Part shown: piece by piece, positions 1 through 11,899 of the stretch
How the letters are laid out: each line of letters opens with the position of its first letter
How positions within the stretch are numbered: the stretch's first letter is position 1
Notes under the pieces: generated by a model
What the model saw: the letters and a program-made list of their open reading frames with translations, nothing else
What the model was told of the DNA's origin: nothing
Database searches by the model: none
Assembly (NCBI GenBank): GCA_030407085.1
Contig: CM059585.1
Span: 12,083,001 to 12,147,000, forward strand
Origin: Trichopria drosophilae
Taxonomy: Eukaryota > Arthropoda > Insecta > Hymenoptera > Diapriidae
DNA length: 64,000 nt
Direction of reading: 5' to 3'
Made by a program: the position numbers and the translations under genes

Positions 1-2640
1 TTTGCAGAGTAAACCGAATTGTCGGAGGAAGTGGGTTATTAAAATGTTGATGCGTCCGCTCTCATCCGTAAACCGTAGTTTCTCGGATAATTGAATGGAG
101 CGATGGAAAAACGTTGTATAAGAGTTTATAGCGGATATAAAACGTTCGTGGATCTATATACATATACACATTCGCTCGGCTGAACTGACGCTCGCGACAA
201 TTTTTGTATTCGTTACAATTTTTTTTTGTAACTCTATCGAAATGCGTGTTTGCGTAGATCCTTTGGAGAACAAAGAATTCTTCCATCACCAAAGATACAG
301 AATGGATGTTGCACTTAATGGACATTTAGTGTTATCTAAAGGGAACGGAAATTTCTTCACTTTTTAACAACTTCCTTTTATACCACGAAAAAGGTGCTAT
401 GAGAGAAGCCTTTGAGAAGAAAAAACGTTGGGTTCTTAGATGCCGACGTTTTCTTTTCTTTTTTAGCTCTCGAGGAAAGTAATAGGAAAACGGGGTTGGG
501 GTTGGGAGCTCCGTCACTTTGTTCGCGAGTAGCGCTGTAGAGAGCTCCGTAACATTAAACTGTCTAATTTTCGTAATTTGTAGGAGCAAAATATTTCACA
601 TGCTATAACGAGACGACGTTCATCGTAACCCCCTAGTTTTATACGCGTAATATGAATTTCCACACTTTGGCGATGGCGGTTAAGGCTCTACATGCCCTTG
701 TTGACTGACCTCGCGGTATGCTAACGTGGTTCTGACAGTTAACTTAAACGCCAATTTTCCAGATCGTTCCCGGTTCAAATCGAGGTCTTTTCGACTATGA
801 ATATGCTGGAGAACGTGAAATAGAATTTTTTTCCCTTTACGTGGATGAGGTAGTTTTCGCCAGTTCATTTTCCGCGTTCTTTTAAATAGGGCTTTTATGT
901 TTCCGCTACGTAATTGAGATTCTATAATTGAATCTCTGGGTGTTGATTTCAATATAAATGTGTATGTTATCGTATCAAAGTGAAAATCATGGGGTGTTTC
1001 AATGGTTCTTAATGGTTTCATTTCAATTCGCTTTTCAAAGCCCTAGAATGTTTCAACGCACTCAAACATTTTAAAAATCAATAACGATTGAACACATGTG
1101 TGTAAACACGAAAATATAAATTATTGTAAAGATTACTGTGCTCGTAAATTAATAAAAAAATTACACTTCTTTAAAATACCTACATGGTAATCTAGTTCTG
1201 TAAGAGTCGAATGAACTATAATTAATACGCAAATTTTAATTACATGCAAATTTTTACACGCAGTGAGTTGTGCCTTCATAATCGAGAGAATATATGGTGC
1301 GGACAACCGTGACTATCCAATGCGCTTCACTTATATTAAACCGCGATGCGAGACGCCCCGATATCAAAAACATCGAAACGAGATTCTGGTTATAGAATAT
1401 TCATGATCGTGTTATTCGCAGGGGAAAACTGAGCCGAATGCAGAAAAAAATCGCAAATGTAGATTACGTACGTATCATTTTTTTTTCTTCTCGTGATTTT
1501 TTGTTACTCGAATACATTGCACCGTAGGTTTTAGGCGAGTAAAAACGTTGCCCCATTTTTTGCAGCTTCTGGCGAATCGACGTGTTTGCATACATCTGGT
1601 GTTAACGCGTGCTGTTTTCGGCGAGCTACGCAATTGCTTAATCACATTCCGGATAATCCATTAGTGGGCTATAGATGTCAAACATTTTATTGCTTTGGCT
1701 GATGTGTTTTTATAAATCACCTAACGATATTGTATGAAGATGACATCCAGAAAATGGATCATTGAGCAAATAATTATCGTTCTTTTGATGATATGAGCAT
1801 TTTCACTGACTGAGTGAGGTTGGAAGATGTTCTAACTTCTAATGTCATCATATACTACCTAATCATCCAATCAAAATTGGATTCTTAAGTTTAAGGTTAC
1901 TTAAAGAGACTGATGAGATCAGATTCTAGCAAGTCACCATCACATACCACGTGTTTCTCAAAGTAAGTATCTTCCGGAAATAAAATTTCCTCGAGAGCTT
2001 TTCCGGAGTCACCGTCCAGCATTGCGTGGAAGCACCCCACCGAGTTCGAATTCCTGGATGAACACAAGAGCTTTGCGGTTAAAGTGCAGTCTACGATTTT
2101 GGTTTCGTAGATACTGCAGTACGTTCGCACGGCAGCTCTCAAACGTTCGTACCCAGTGGCGCGAAAGGCAGTCGCTCGAAGCTTCTAAACCGCGAAAGCT
2201 GTCTGTACCAGACGCGCGTCTCGCTGCTGCTTGCGGACCCCACGTTCAGCCCAGAAGTTTACGAACTAAGAGCAGATTTTGAACAAATACGAGCCAGCCG
2301 CGCAATCTTAAGCTCTATTTACTTAACGGGGGACCGTTCGAACCCTGGACGAATCGCAGGCGAGACATTGCGGTACCAGTCTCGGTACTGGGGCCGACCA
2401 CGTTGGGATCGCACTCTAACGTGTTAATTAGTACGGTATTTACCTACCCAGATCAATGCTAATCCCCAAATTTGTGAAGACTGCAGTCCATCAAGAGCTT
2501 TCGTCTCTGATTAATAATGATCAACCGAATTTCAAGACGACCTTCGAAATGCTGTTGTGCACATTAGAAAGTTATTTTGCTTGATCTAATGCCATCACTT
2601 TACGGATTTTGAAGTGCTTTCAAGTTTGCCTGTACCAACG
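1..2640. other. unique non-coding sequence with a GC-richer block
   Basis: No gene could be supported. Open frames here are short and occur on both strands in the same places, as expected by chance. GC rises around 2000-2450, where the sequence is not repetitive. That block could be a conserved regulatory element or a small exon, but no splice-flanked frame is recognisable. A weak tRNA-like A/B box pair lies at 668-781 and was not accepted. Confidence 0.5.
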
Positions 2641-2695
2641 TAAGTTCAGTTCGGGTATGATAACACCTAACAGCAAATGCGGGTGAAAAATGTAA

Positions 2696-2856
2696 ATTAA
2701 GTAGTAATAGTCGACAGTTGAGTCTCACGCCCGAATATTAAAAGATTAAGTAGTAAGAGGCAGATCGACTAACTTTGAATTTAAATAGTGAGACGAATCA
2801 TTTAAGTAGTAACAGCCGTTATAAATAACGTTCACCTCACCACGTAAGTAGTAACC
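2696..2856 (+). repeat. four-copy cluster of the TTAAGTAGTAAC motif
   Basis: Four copies of a short motif of the form TTAAGTAGTAAYAG start near 2696, 2746, 2802 and 2843, spaced about 43-55 bp. Sequence between the motifs is only weakly alike. The same motif recurs singly or in pairs elsewhere in the window, with seven exact copies of AGTAGTAACAG in total. It may be the conserved core of a decayed tandem repeat or a protein-binding site. I do not know its function. Confidence 0.75.
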
Positions 2857-3128
2857 TCAAAATCTCCACATTTCTGTATGAGAGGTAAGGTGCTGTAATA
2901 GTGTTTACTTGTATCAGGATATTATAACAGTTTCAAGTAAAACAAGAAAAATAATAATCAGCGAGTTTTTTAAAAGTTTTTTGTAATTTATTTGTCATTT
3001 GTTTTTTTGTTGTCGCCCAAAAGCTAATTTAACACTAGAAATTATATTTGAATATATTTGTAGGTGACTCGTAGTGCTTAATAACTTATTTGTAGAGCGC
3101 AACTCACAATTTAAATGACCCGAAATTA

Positions 3129-4172
3129 TAAAAAGCAATGGAGATTACATAAAAAATCTCCTAACATTATGAAAAGGCAAGGGAAATCCCAAAAACAAAC
3201 ACCACAAATTGTGAAAGGCAAGGAAAGTCATGCTAAGAAAGACCTGACATTGTGACAGGCAAGGGAATTCACGTAACAAAACGTCATTATGAAAAGTAAG
3301 GGAATTCGTACTAAGAAATACCTGAGATCGTGACAGGCAAGGAAACTGACATCAGAAGACACCCGACGTTATGAGAGGCAAGGAAAATCGCAAAAACAAA
3401 CAGGCGAAATTGTGAAAGGCAAAGGAAAGCATACCAGGAAACTGCTGACCTTGTGACAGGCAAGGGAAATCGCATAAACAAAAACCCCAAATTATGAAAG
3501 GCAAAGCGACAAGGAAAATCTATGAAGAAATACCTGACATTGCGACAGACAATGGAAATCATACTAAGAAACACCTGACATTGTGACAGGCAAGGGAAAT
3601 CATACCAAAAAACACCTGATATGCAAGGGAAATCGTACTAAGAAACACCTGACATTGTGATAGACAACGGAAATCATACTAAAATATACCTGATATTGTG
3701 GCAAGCAAGGGAAATCAAACTGAGAAACACCTGTTATTGTAAGAAGCAAGGGAAATCATACTAAAAAATACCTCACAATGTGACAGGCAAGGGAAATTGT
3801 AAAAACAAAAACACGAAATTGTGAAAGGCAAGGGAAATCATATTAAGAAATACCTGATATTGTGGCAAGCAAGGGAAATCATACTAAGCTACACTTGACA
3901 TTGTGACATGCAAGGGAAATCATATTAAGAAACACCTGACATTGTGATAAGCAAGGGAAATCATACTAAAATATACCTGATATTGTGAGAAGCAAGGGAA
4001 ATCAAACTGAGAAATACCTGGCATTGTGACAGGCAAGGGAAATCGCATAAAAAACCCGAAATTATGACAGGCAAGGGAAATCACATCAATATGAAAAGCA
4101 ACTGAAATGGTGCTAAGAAAAACCTGACATTGTGAAAGGCAATTGAAATCACATAAAAAATACCCGAAAATA
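3129..4172 (+). repeat. 41-bp satellite array 1 (about 25 units)
   Basis: This is a tandem array of a 41-bp unit. Its most constant parts are AAGGGAAATCATACTAAG and CACCTGACATTGTGA. Two variant types are interspersed: the main unit, and one containing CGCATAAACAAAAACC followed by AAATTATGAAAGGC. Units vary by substitutions and small indels, so the array is old. The single long minus-strand frame inside it is only the low-complexity translation of the repeat. A second array of the same family lies at 6137-6832. There are no unique spacers, so it is not a CRISPR. Confidence 0.95.
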
Positions 4173-5040
4173 TCACGTCAAATTGTATTATATATATTTA
4201 ACTCACGTCAAAAACCACCTTATATTATAAGATGTAATTGAACTATCATCACAAAATGTTTCGTGCTAATCGAGAGAAGTGAACTTTAGAAATTACCCGT
4301 GTGATAACAAACAACCATCATGTTTTTGCCGGGTCACACTAAATCTATAGAATATAAAATTTGAACGACAGACATCATAATATAAGACAATTATACTTTA
4401 TAATTATTGTGGATTGGGAGATTTATAAACCATATTGTAACTTTTTGTTTGGCTCTGATAAATTTTGTCTAATTACTTACAATTAAACTATTAAAGGATG
4501 ACCACTAGTATACATGATTTACATCCACAAGATGAAACCTCCGAAAGCAATAAATTTGGTTAGGGTGTGAGGAGGGCTTACACCTAATAGCCTAATTAAT
4601 GCATCACGCAGGGAAATACAAAAAACCGTTCATGAAATCTGAATTTCCAGAAAGGCAAGTGCAATAATTTTAAGTAGTAACAGACCACACCTACTGCGAA
4701 CAAAACTATTGTGCGATCAAATTCCACGAGATATCATCCAATATGAATTCGAGATGAAATTATTAAAGTTTTAACATTTTTTTTGGACCGTATTGGAATT
4801 GGTCGCCGAATCAAATTTAACTTTTGCTACAAACAAATTGTTGAAAAATGGTTTATCTGATATCGACGGAATGTCGAATTTTTAAATTTACTTCCTTTTT
4901 GGTTGTTTAATTCATTATTACTCTCTGCATTAAATGTAGAAAATAACTTTTGAAACAAAATATACTTGTATTTCGATAAAAAAATGGTACAACAGTTCCG
5001 TTATCACTTTTATCTGAAACGTTCCCTTATTTCGAATTCC
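4173..5040. other. AT-rich spacer
   Basis: AT-rich sequence with no supported gene. It holds one exact copy of the AGTAGTAACAG motif at 4673-4683. Otherwise I see nothing distinctive between the first satellite array and the GC-richer block that follows. Confidence 0.5.
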
Positions 5041-5580
5041 GTTTCACGTATATTAAAGTTTACTCCGCTCGTGTTTGGTACACTACCCTATGAAAGAGTT
5101 TAAAAGCCCCGCCGAATCTGTCCCATGAATCAACCTTATCTATTTGTTGGAAGCCTGAGCCTGCTAATGCGGGCTCTTAGATATCTCGAGTTTCGAAAAT
5201 GCAGCCTGCAATTTATAATGCTTGTGTTGCAGGGATTGCGCCAGGCGAATTATGCATTGAATTATTCAGGCCCACTTTCTCGATTTGTTAGCACGAGCTC
5301 ATTTATGTAATTCCATGTTCTCGTTCGATTGTCGAATACCGCACCGGGAAAATGGCGTCGTTTCCGAAGACGGTTTCGACCTGGTTCTCGCCCGACTTTA
5401 CGAAATTATTGTTGTGCGCCCCATCCATTACGATGCAACGCGGCTACGCGAAATTTATTAACAGTATATATACACAAATTTAATTAGCCATTAAAGCCCG
5501 TGCTGGCCACTTGCGCCGTCGTGTTGAGGGGGAAATTCTGCATAATGGCTGCGTGACGTGGGCTAAAACGGAACCTTGGA
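5041..5580. other. GC-richer unique block, possible conserved non-coding element
   Basis: GC content is clearly above the flanks and the sequence is not repetitive. Around 5480-5500 there is a TTTAATTAGCCATTAAAG stretch, which contains ATTA/TAAT homeodomain-type cores. A 61-codon frame at 5125-5310 is too short and too ordinary to call a gene. The block resembles the conserved non-coding islands found near insect developmental genes. That reading is inference from composition only. Confidence 0.3.
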
Positions 5581-5727
5581 TTATTAAAACTAATTGTGTC
5601 ACCGGAAACTGTTACTGATTAAATGCTTTTCTAACAACATTACCAAATACAATTTTCAACACAAGATCCTCGAAAATGTACATTTTGTATTAGATTTTCT
5701 TCCGTCCCAGAAAATGCTGTTGAAATT

Positions 5728-6136
5728 TCGAAATATGTGATATGTACAGGCTTACATACAAATTTAATTTGAAGATATTTTACTATGGTCAGTTTTATCT
5801 TATTTTCGGTGTTAGTAATCGGTTGAACGTACATAATTAACAAATTACCAGTTTAACCTGATAAAATTGACAAAATTATCTTGAATTAATTAGGTTAGTT
5901 GACTCTTGATCTGAACAATGCCGCTTAATGGTGGAACTTGTATTGAATCTAAATTAGTATACGATTTGCTAATTAAAACTAGTCAGAAAATATACAAAAC
6001 TTTAGTTACTAAATAGCTGATGACAAAACGGTAGTTAAAAAATCCACGTTAACAATTTTATATTGTCGTCTCGCACAACCCGGACGTTACTACTTATTCT
6101 GCGCGTAAACTTTCATTGCTTTCAAATTTCGAAAAT
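5728..6136 (+). repeat. segmental duplication, copy 1
   Basis: This ~400-bp segment recurs at 6826-7232 in the same orientation, with roughly 85-90 percent identity by eye and small indels. Shared landmarks are AAATATGTGATAT at the left edge, TTATTTTCGGTGTTAGTAAT in the middle, and CACAACCCGG followed by TTACTACTTATTC near the right edge. Copy 1 runs directly into satellite array 2 and copy 2 follows that array. The repeating unit is therefore flank plus satellite, with a period of about 1.1 kb. Confidence 0.9.
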
Positions 6137-6832
6137 CATGTTAAGAAATACCTGATTTTACCTCAAGCAAGGGAAATCATACTATGAAACACCTGACATT
6201 GTGATAAGCAAGGGAAATCATACTAAGAAACACCTGAGATTGTGGCAAGCAAAGGAAATCATACTAAAAAACACCTGATATTGTGGCAAGTCAGGGAAAT
6301 CATACTAAGAAACACCTGACAATATGACAGGCAAGGGAAATTGCAAAAACAAAAACGCGAAATTATGAAAGGTAAGGGAAATCATATAAAGATATACCTG
6401 ACATTGTGACAGACAAGGAAAATCATACTAAGAAACACCTGACATTGTGACAGGCAAGGGAAATCATACTAAAAAACATCTAACATTGTATCTAACGGAA
6501 ATCATATTAAGAAACACCTGACAATGTGACAGGCAAGGGAAATCGCATAAAAAAACAGAAATTATGAAAGGTAAGGGAAATCATACTAAAAAAAACATCG
6601 GTCATAGTGGCAAGCAAGGGAAATCATACTAAGAAATACCTGACATTGTGACAAGCAAGGTAAATCGTACTAAGAAACACCTGACATTGTTGCTAGCAAG
6701 GGAAATCATACTAAAAGACACCTGATATTGTGACAAGCAAGGGAAATCATACTAACAAACACCTGACATTGTGGCAAGCAAGGGAAATCATACTAAAAAA
6801 CACCTGACAATATGTCAGGCAAGGGAAATATG
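6137..6832 (+). repeat. 41-bp satellite array 2 (about 17 units)
   Basis: Same 41-bp family as 3129-4172, again with the CATACTAAGAAACACCTGAC core and occasional CGCATAAA-type variant units. Consecutive AAGGGAAATC starts at 6169 and 6210 give the 41-bp period directly. The array sits between two direct copies of a ~400-bp flank, so it probably arose or expanded together with that duplication. Confidence 0.95.
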
Positions 6833-7232
6833 TGATATCTACAGATTTACAAACAAATTTAATTTAAAGATGTTTTACAATGGTTAGTTTTATCTTATTT
6901 TCGGTGTTAGTAATCGGTTGAACGTACATACATAATTAACAAATTACCAGTTTCACTTGATGAAATTGACAAAATTATCTTGAATTATTTCAGTTAGTTT
7001 ATTCTTCATCTCAAAAATGCCGCTTAATGCTGGAACTTGCATTGAATCTAAATTAGTACGATTTACTAATTGAAACTAGTCAGAAAATATACAAAACCTT
7101 ATTTTAGTTGCTAAACGCTGTGATATAAGGGTCGTTAAAAAATCCACGTTAACAATTTCATATTGTCGTCTTGCACAACCCGGGCGTTACTACTTATTCA
7201 GAGCGTAAGCATTAACACTTTCATTGCTTTCA
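6826..7232 (+). repeat. segmental duplication, copy 2
   Basis: Second copy of the segment at 5728-6136. It contains the same TTATTTTCGGTGTTAGTAAT and TTACTACTTATTC landmarks. It ends at the TTTCATTGCTTTCAAATTT string shared by both copies, where copy 1 passes into satellite and copy 2 into unique sequence. Small insertions, for example an extra CATA around 6930, separate the copies. Confidence 0.9.
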
Positions 7233-8914
7233 AATTTTCAACTGCTTGTTGGGAAAAATCGTACGTTGCAAATAAATCATTATGAATACGGAGAAATGTA
7301 AAGTTACATAAAACTCGCACCTCTCGATATTCAATTCCATTAGAATTAAATGAAATGCTTGTGAATCGAATTTCCGACGATGTCGAAAAATGAAACACCT
7401 TTCATCGGCGGCGACAGACATACGGAAAATCGTCGAAGGAGCGATTTGCAACGTCATGGGTTCAACTTGGGCGATGTTTGCGTACCGCGGTATACATAGT
7501 TTATCGATTTGCAAAAATATCAAGCCTAGTTCAAAAGTTCAGCGGCATTGGGAGCGAAGTTAATGCCGCTCGTCGTGTGCAAGCACAATCGTATTATTCG
7601 TGCAACAATCATCAGCGGAAACAGCTGCTACATTGCGTTGTCAAAGTACACCGCCATAGAAATAGGAATTCGTTTCTGTTCTTTTGTTCCTCGCTCATAT
7701 TGTAGTATATAGGTGGGGCACGCGTTTATCGACCAACCAGATTGCTGAAAGTTATCGAGAATTCAAAACACCAGAGGTTGCACTATAAATAAATCATACA
7801 ACATTCGCACGTCCTGAATTACTGAAACACTTTGTATTGGTTTTCCTGAAATTGACTTTTTCTTAGCGAAAGGAACGTCTGTCCGACACTTTCCTTGCAA
7901 AATATCGTTGAAAAGCGTTGCAGGATAGCTCAAATTCTTATTTCTTCTGATGGTAATTTCATTTTTAAAGAATGCAAAATTAATTGCGTCTGACCATGTC
8001 TGATCATTTTGTCTGTTTCTACTTAGCATTTATAATGTGCTGATTACTTCGCAGGTAGACAACTTCACCTTGGTTTCTCCAAAAAAAAGATATGTATTAA
8101 ATTTCTAAAAGATACCTTTCTTACTATTTTCAAGCACGCTCCATCGATTTCCGTCGGAAAAATTTCAAAAAAATAAATATTTACGCAAAAAATTTTCAAA
8201 AATAAAATAAAAATACTATGATTTTTAGGTCTTGTTTAATTCGTTTTCAAAAATGTTTGCGTAATTAATAACACGTGAAAAAATGGAAAATGTATCATTA
8301 AAAAATATAATTCTTTATAAAGAATATAATTCTTTTTATTCAAGGATTAAATCTTCTTAATTTTCATAATCCTTTTCATGTTCTCGGATAATGTAAGCGC
8401 CTGCTTTTCAAAATTTCCTTCTTATTATCTAGATAGTGCGTAATTCATTTTCCCCATAAAACAAGAGCATGGAAGATATAATTATAATTTGATATTAATT
8501 TGATTCATTAGTCAAAGTTTCTTTCAGAGTTCACCAAACGCAAAATTAATTCAACAGCTATAATTTGCCTCTGCAGGCAGAACGTAAAACCCAGTATGAG
8601 AGAGCGTCTGTGATGCATATGAACTATTATCCCAAAACTTCAGTTTAGATAATACAGTTTTAGGTGAACCGAGTTACCCAGAAAGGATGAAATGTAACAT
8701 AGATAAGGTGTCAGTAGAGATATACGATCTAAACTGCATGCTACAAATTAGCTGCTCGTGAGACATTAAATAATTAAAATAGCAGCTGCAGTTATGAGCA
8801 CAATTTTCAAATTAATTATTTCATTTGGAATTGTTATGAATAATCATGAACTTGTAAGCGAACTTATTTTATTATTAAATGGAGATCATACATTACTATT
8901 GGTAGAATGGGAGT
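7233..8914. other. AT-rich unique sequence
   Basis: No gene supported. Short frames overlap on both strands around 7400-7700, where GC is slightly higher. The rest, particularly 8040-8900, is very AT-rich with homopolymer runs. I see no repeats or RNA genes in it. Confidence 0.5.
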
Positions 8915-9385
8915 TTATGAAGGTATAATTAAGTTATAATACTTATTGTCGAAACGATATCCTCTAGCATTACCGTTGGCATTTGTGATAAAGAGCCCAC
9001 TCAATCTTGAATTGGCAGTTTTAACCGAATCCTGTAAGCGGATGCGCATTTCCCATTTCAAAACCCAGTCCTGGGTACGTTTCGAGAGGCGACTGTCCCA
9101 TTTGACTTTGGTTGGACCCTCGAGCTCAATATATCGGGATTTAGCCCTTTCGTAGGATCTTCCGAGAATGGTTTGATGCACGGAAGATAATTCCCATTTC
9201 GTTTTCCAAGTCTCCATTCCCTTTCGTGATATTGTTTGCAATGAGTCTATTCCATCGACCCACTTTAAGCGTAGAATGAAAGTTACGAACGCAACGCAGG
9301 GTGCTGGCCGTGTACTAGCGTCTGGAAGTTTTGGTCCTTGGCGCCTTGAAAGAAAAGCGATTGATATACATCTTTTGTTATACAA
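8915..9385 (-). CDS. longest open frame, unrecognised; possible exon or gene relic
   Basis: A 156-codon minus-strand frame from an ATG at 9385 to TAA at 8915. The region has higher GC and more even codon use than its AT-rich flanks. The protein is basic and aromatic. Its middle part (about residues 40-130) is rich in Trp, Lys, Arg and Glu, with helix-compatible runs such as KWDSRLSKRT and RIRLQDSVKTANSR. I see no signal peptide, membrane segment or known motif. No ribosomal or splice context fixes the start, and the Met-led N-terminal 40 residues look less protein-like than the middle. It could be an internal exon, a decayed gene or a chance frame. No function is assigned. Confidence 0.25.
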   Translation of the reverse strand: MYNKRCISIAFLSRRQGPKLPDASTRPAPCVAFVTFILRLKWVDGIDSLQTISRKGMETWKTKWELSSVHQTILGRSYERAKSRYIELEGPTKVKWDSRLSKRTQDWVLKWEMRIRLQDSVKTANSRLSGLFITNANGNARGYRFDNKYYNLIIPS

Positions 9386-10700
9386 AGCACGAGCGGAACT
9401 CCCATTGTTTGAAAATAGCAGCTAGCCCAAGAGTCGAAATAACGTTTTGATAAATTGTGTTTAGTGTGATTGTTTGTTTTGTTCGATTGTGATATTGTCG
9501 GAAGTCCTTTATCCATTTTTCACACATTTCTGAAACATATCAGGTTTACACGTATTTACTTCGATTATATTTTCTGATTTTTTTATTTGGAAAATGATAT
9601 CATGTGGACTCAATAAATGAATCACTTCAAAGCTATGTAAAAGCACATAGAATAACGTTGCGCAATCTCTAATAGGTGGAAAATACCTAGTATTACATCA
9701 GTTACAATAAAATAAAAAAATACATTATTTTTTTAACTTCCAAAAAAACCCGAAACGAATACATCGATAAACAACACGAAAACTGCGTTCCAGCGAGTGG
9801 AAGGAAAATGGCGCAGATGAAAAAGGTGCATCGAAACGTGCTGCGTGGTAGTTTTTTACGGTAAATGCTTTTTCCAGTCGATGCGGCAATTAATAGTAGC
9901 TACATCAATGTTTTTATGCAGAATTTTTTTGGCGAATCCATTTGTCACGCCCTACAAGTAATTCCGGTAGCGGAGAAAAATAGAACACTTGTAGAATCTT
10001 TTGGGAAAAAACCGGGTGCGACCTCTTGGAAATTGTTCGAAATTCTTAGTTTAGTGCTCAGGTAATTTTTCTGAATCTTATTAAACAATAAACTATATTT
10101 TTTATATAATTTTGTAGGTGTGAGAAATAATAAATAATAAAATAAAAGTTGAATGTTTCATGCACAGTTTGACAGTTCTAGATTTATTGCTTATTTTTAT
10201 TGACGTCTTAAACTATTCAAATTACGAATAGTAAAAATAGATTGAACATGATACAATTTTACCAGGATTAAAATGGGAATTGAAATATAACTTTCGAGTA
10301 CGTAATAACGGGTTTAACAATGTTTTGCAGTAGATACAGACAGTTAAGTCAGACACTTTATAAGTAGAGAATGAAAATTAAAAATTGTTTAAAAATTGTC
10401 AGTACTAGAAATTCTTCTGAAGTTCATGATACTAGATTTGAAGACCTCCGATACTAGATTAAAAAATACCTTAGACTCCACACCTCTTAGGTTACATTTT
10501 CGACGATCTTTTGACGAACAATTGAGAATTGAGAGATCGATAAAACAATGTTTATGTTCTGTTGACCCACATTTCTGTTTTTATTGACAATTATCTATGA
10601 TGCGTCTAGTATTATCTTAAATACGGAAGGTTTGCAGACAATTTCCAACCGGAAGTCCTCGACTTCTTCAATCAATACGTTTTGAAAGCGGGGCATTTTT
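9386..10700. other. AT-rich unique sequence
   Basis: Nothing beyond short chance frames and A/T runs. No repeat, tRNA or coding signal was found. Confidence 0.5.
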
Positions 10701-11830
10701 TTTCTAACCCAAAGTGGGTTTACGCGAGTACGTGTCTGCTGGGCGAGTACTTTGCATACGTAAGTCTGGTGATGTTAGCGGGTCGACTAGCCCTGTATCT
10801 AGCAGCAGCTGTCGCGCGCGAGCTTTGCGCATAATGTACAAAGGTCCTCGCCTCAACCCTACATACTTGTCTATGTGTGTATCTTGGATCCACTACATCC
10901 TTATCTTGAATATGCTTCTTTGGAAGGATCAAGCTTGCCTATTCTGCAAATATTCTTTGCCACAAATGCATTATTTTTCATCACACTTTGTACGAGAGAA
11001 AACATTCGTCTGGACACTTAAGACCAAGACTAGTTTCAAAAAAGCTGATCTTTAGTAACATCGATGATAACATTGATGATGAATCTCAATTATCTTAATA
11101 AATGATTGTAATTATGGCCATAAGTTAGTCAAATCGACCATGAAATATGAATAAATTCTTTTAAATGCAGTGAATGGGTCACTCGCATCATAATAAGTAA
11201 GCTCATCAGTGGCTACCAACGATAGTTGAGCCTCGTAACCATTGCAGTACTATATGCACCAGGTTTTCACGACGATAATATCGTCAGCGCTTTGAATTTC
11301 TCCATTTCTCTGGTAACTCGCGCGTACTATGTGGGGCGCCTCGTAATTTAATTTTTTACGCCTCTTAGGTTGTTAATTCAACCTTCATAATGGGGCGCGA
11401 GCATATTTACTTTCAAACCTGATTCGCGAATATAATTCCAGGGGACGCCTCTGATTCGCCGCTTGAAATTAACGCCCCGACGCCGTTAAAAAAAGGAGCC
11501 ATATTTATCTGAGCTGAATTCATATGCTGCTATTTCATTCTTTATTTGAAGTGTGGTAATTTTGGAAAATCTGCTATTTTTGAAAGTGATCGTGTAGTGA
11601 GTATTTTAATGGCTCCGTAAACCAAAAGCCGATGAAAAGTGCACAAAATCTTTGAACTTCAACTAGAAATTTAATTGTTTTGTCTCAAATCAACATCTTC
11701 AAGACATCAATATAAAGACAAAATATATCATAAACTACAATTAAGAATTGCTTTTTGCCCGTACTTGGGTTAACTGAATTGTTATAATAGTCTTTTTGTA
11801 AGTTTTCATATCATCGACATCAAAGTCGCG
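10701..11830. other. mixed unique sequence with GC-richer blocks
   Basis: GC rises at about 10710-10880 and 11220-11500. The second block contains ATAATTCCAGGGGACGCC-like unique sequence and no open frame. A 113-codon plus frame at 10714-11055 overlaps an equally open minus frame, so neither is called. Possible conserved non-coding element; nothing recognised. Confidence 0.35.
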
Positions 11831-11852
11831 AAAAGAAATTAATGAGTAACGC

Positions 11853-11899
11853 TACTACTTAAGTAGTAATAGACGTGACAACTTGTTAAGTAGTAACAG
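11853..11899. repeat. second TTAAGTAGTAAC cluster with a perfect 16-bp palindrome
   Basis: TACTACTTAAGTAGTA at 11853-11868 is a perfect inverted repeat of the dispersed AAGTAGTAAC motif. An exact forward copy, TTAAGTAGTAACAG, follows at about 11886-11899. A diverged reverse copy (TTTTACTACTGAAG) follows at about 11927. This shows the motif occurs head-to-head as well as in tandem. Confidence 0.8.

Noticed and set aside
668..791. tRNA-like A box (TGGCGATGGCGG) and B box (GTTCAAATC) followed by TTTT
   Set aside because: The boxes are 94 bp apart, no cloverleaf could be drawn, and the T stem does not pair. Probably chance or a very old relic.
680..1021. 113-codon minus frame with a basic middle section
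   Set aside because: No domain recognised, ordinary AT-rich codon use, and no supporting context.
3311..3574. 87-codon minus-strand frame
   Set aside because: It lies wholly inside the 41-bp satellite and its peptide simply repeats the satellite translation.
3129..4172. CRISPR-like regularity of the 41-bp repeats
   Set aside because: The repeat fills the whole unit with no unique spacers, and the sequence is eukaryotic in character.
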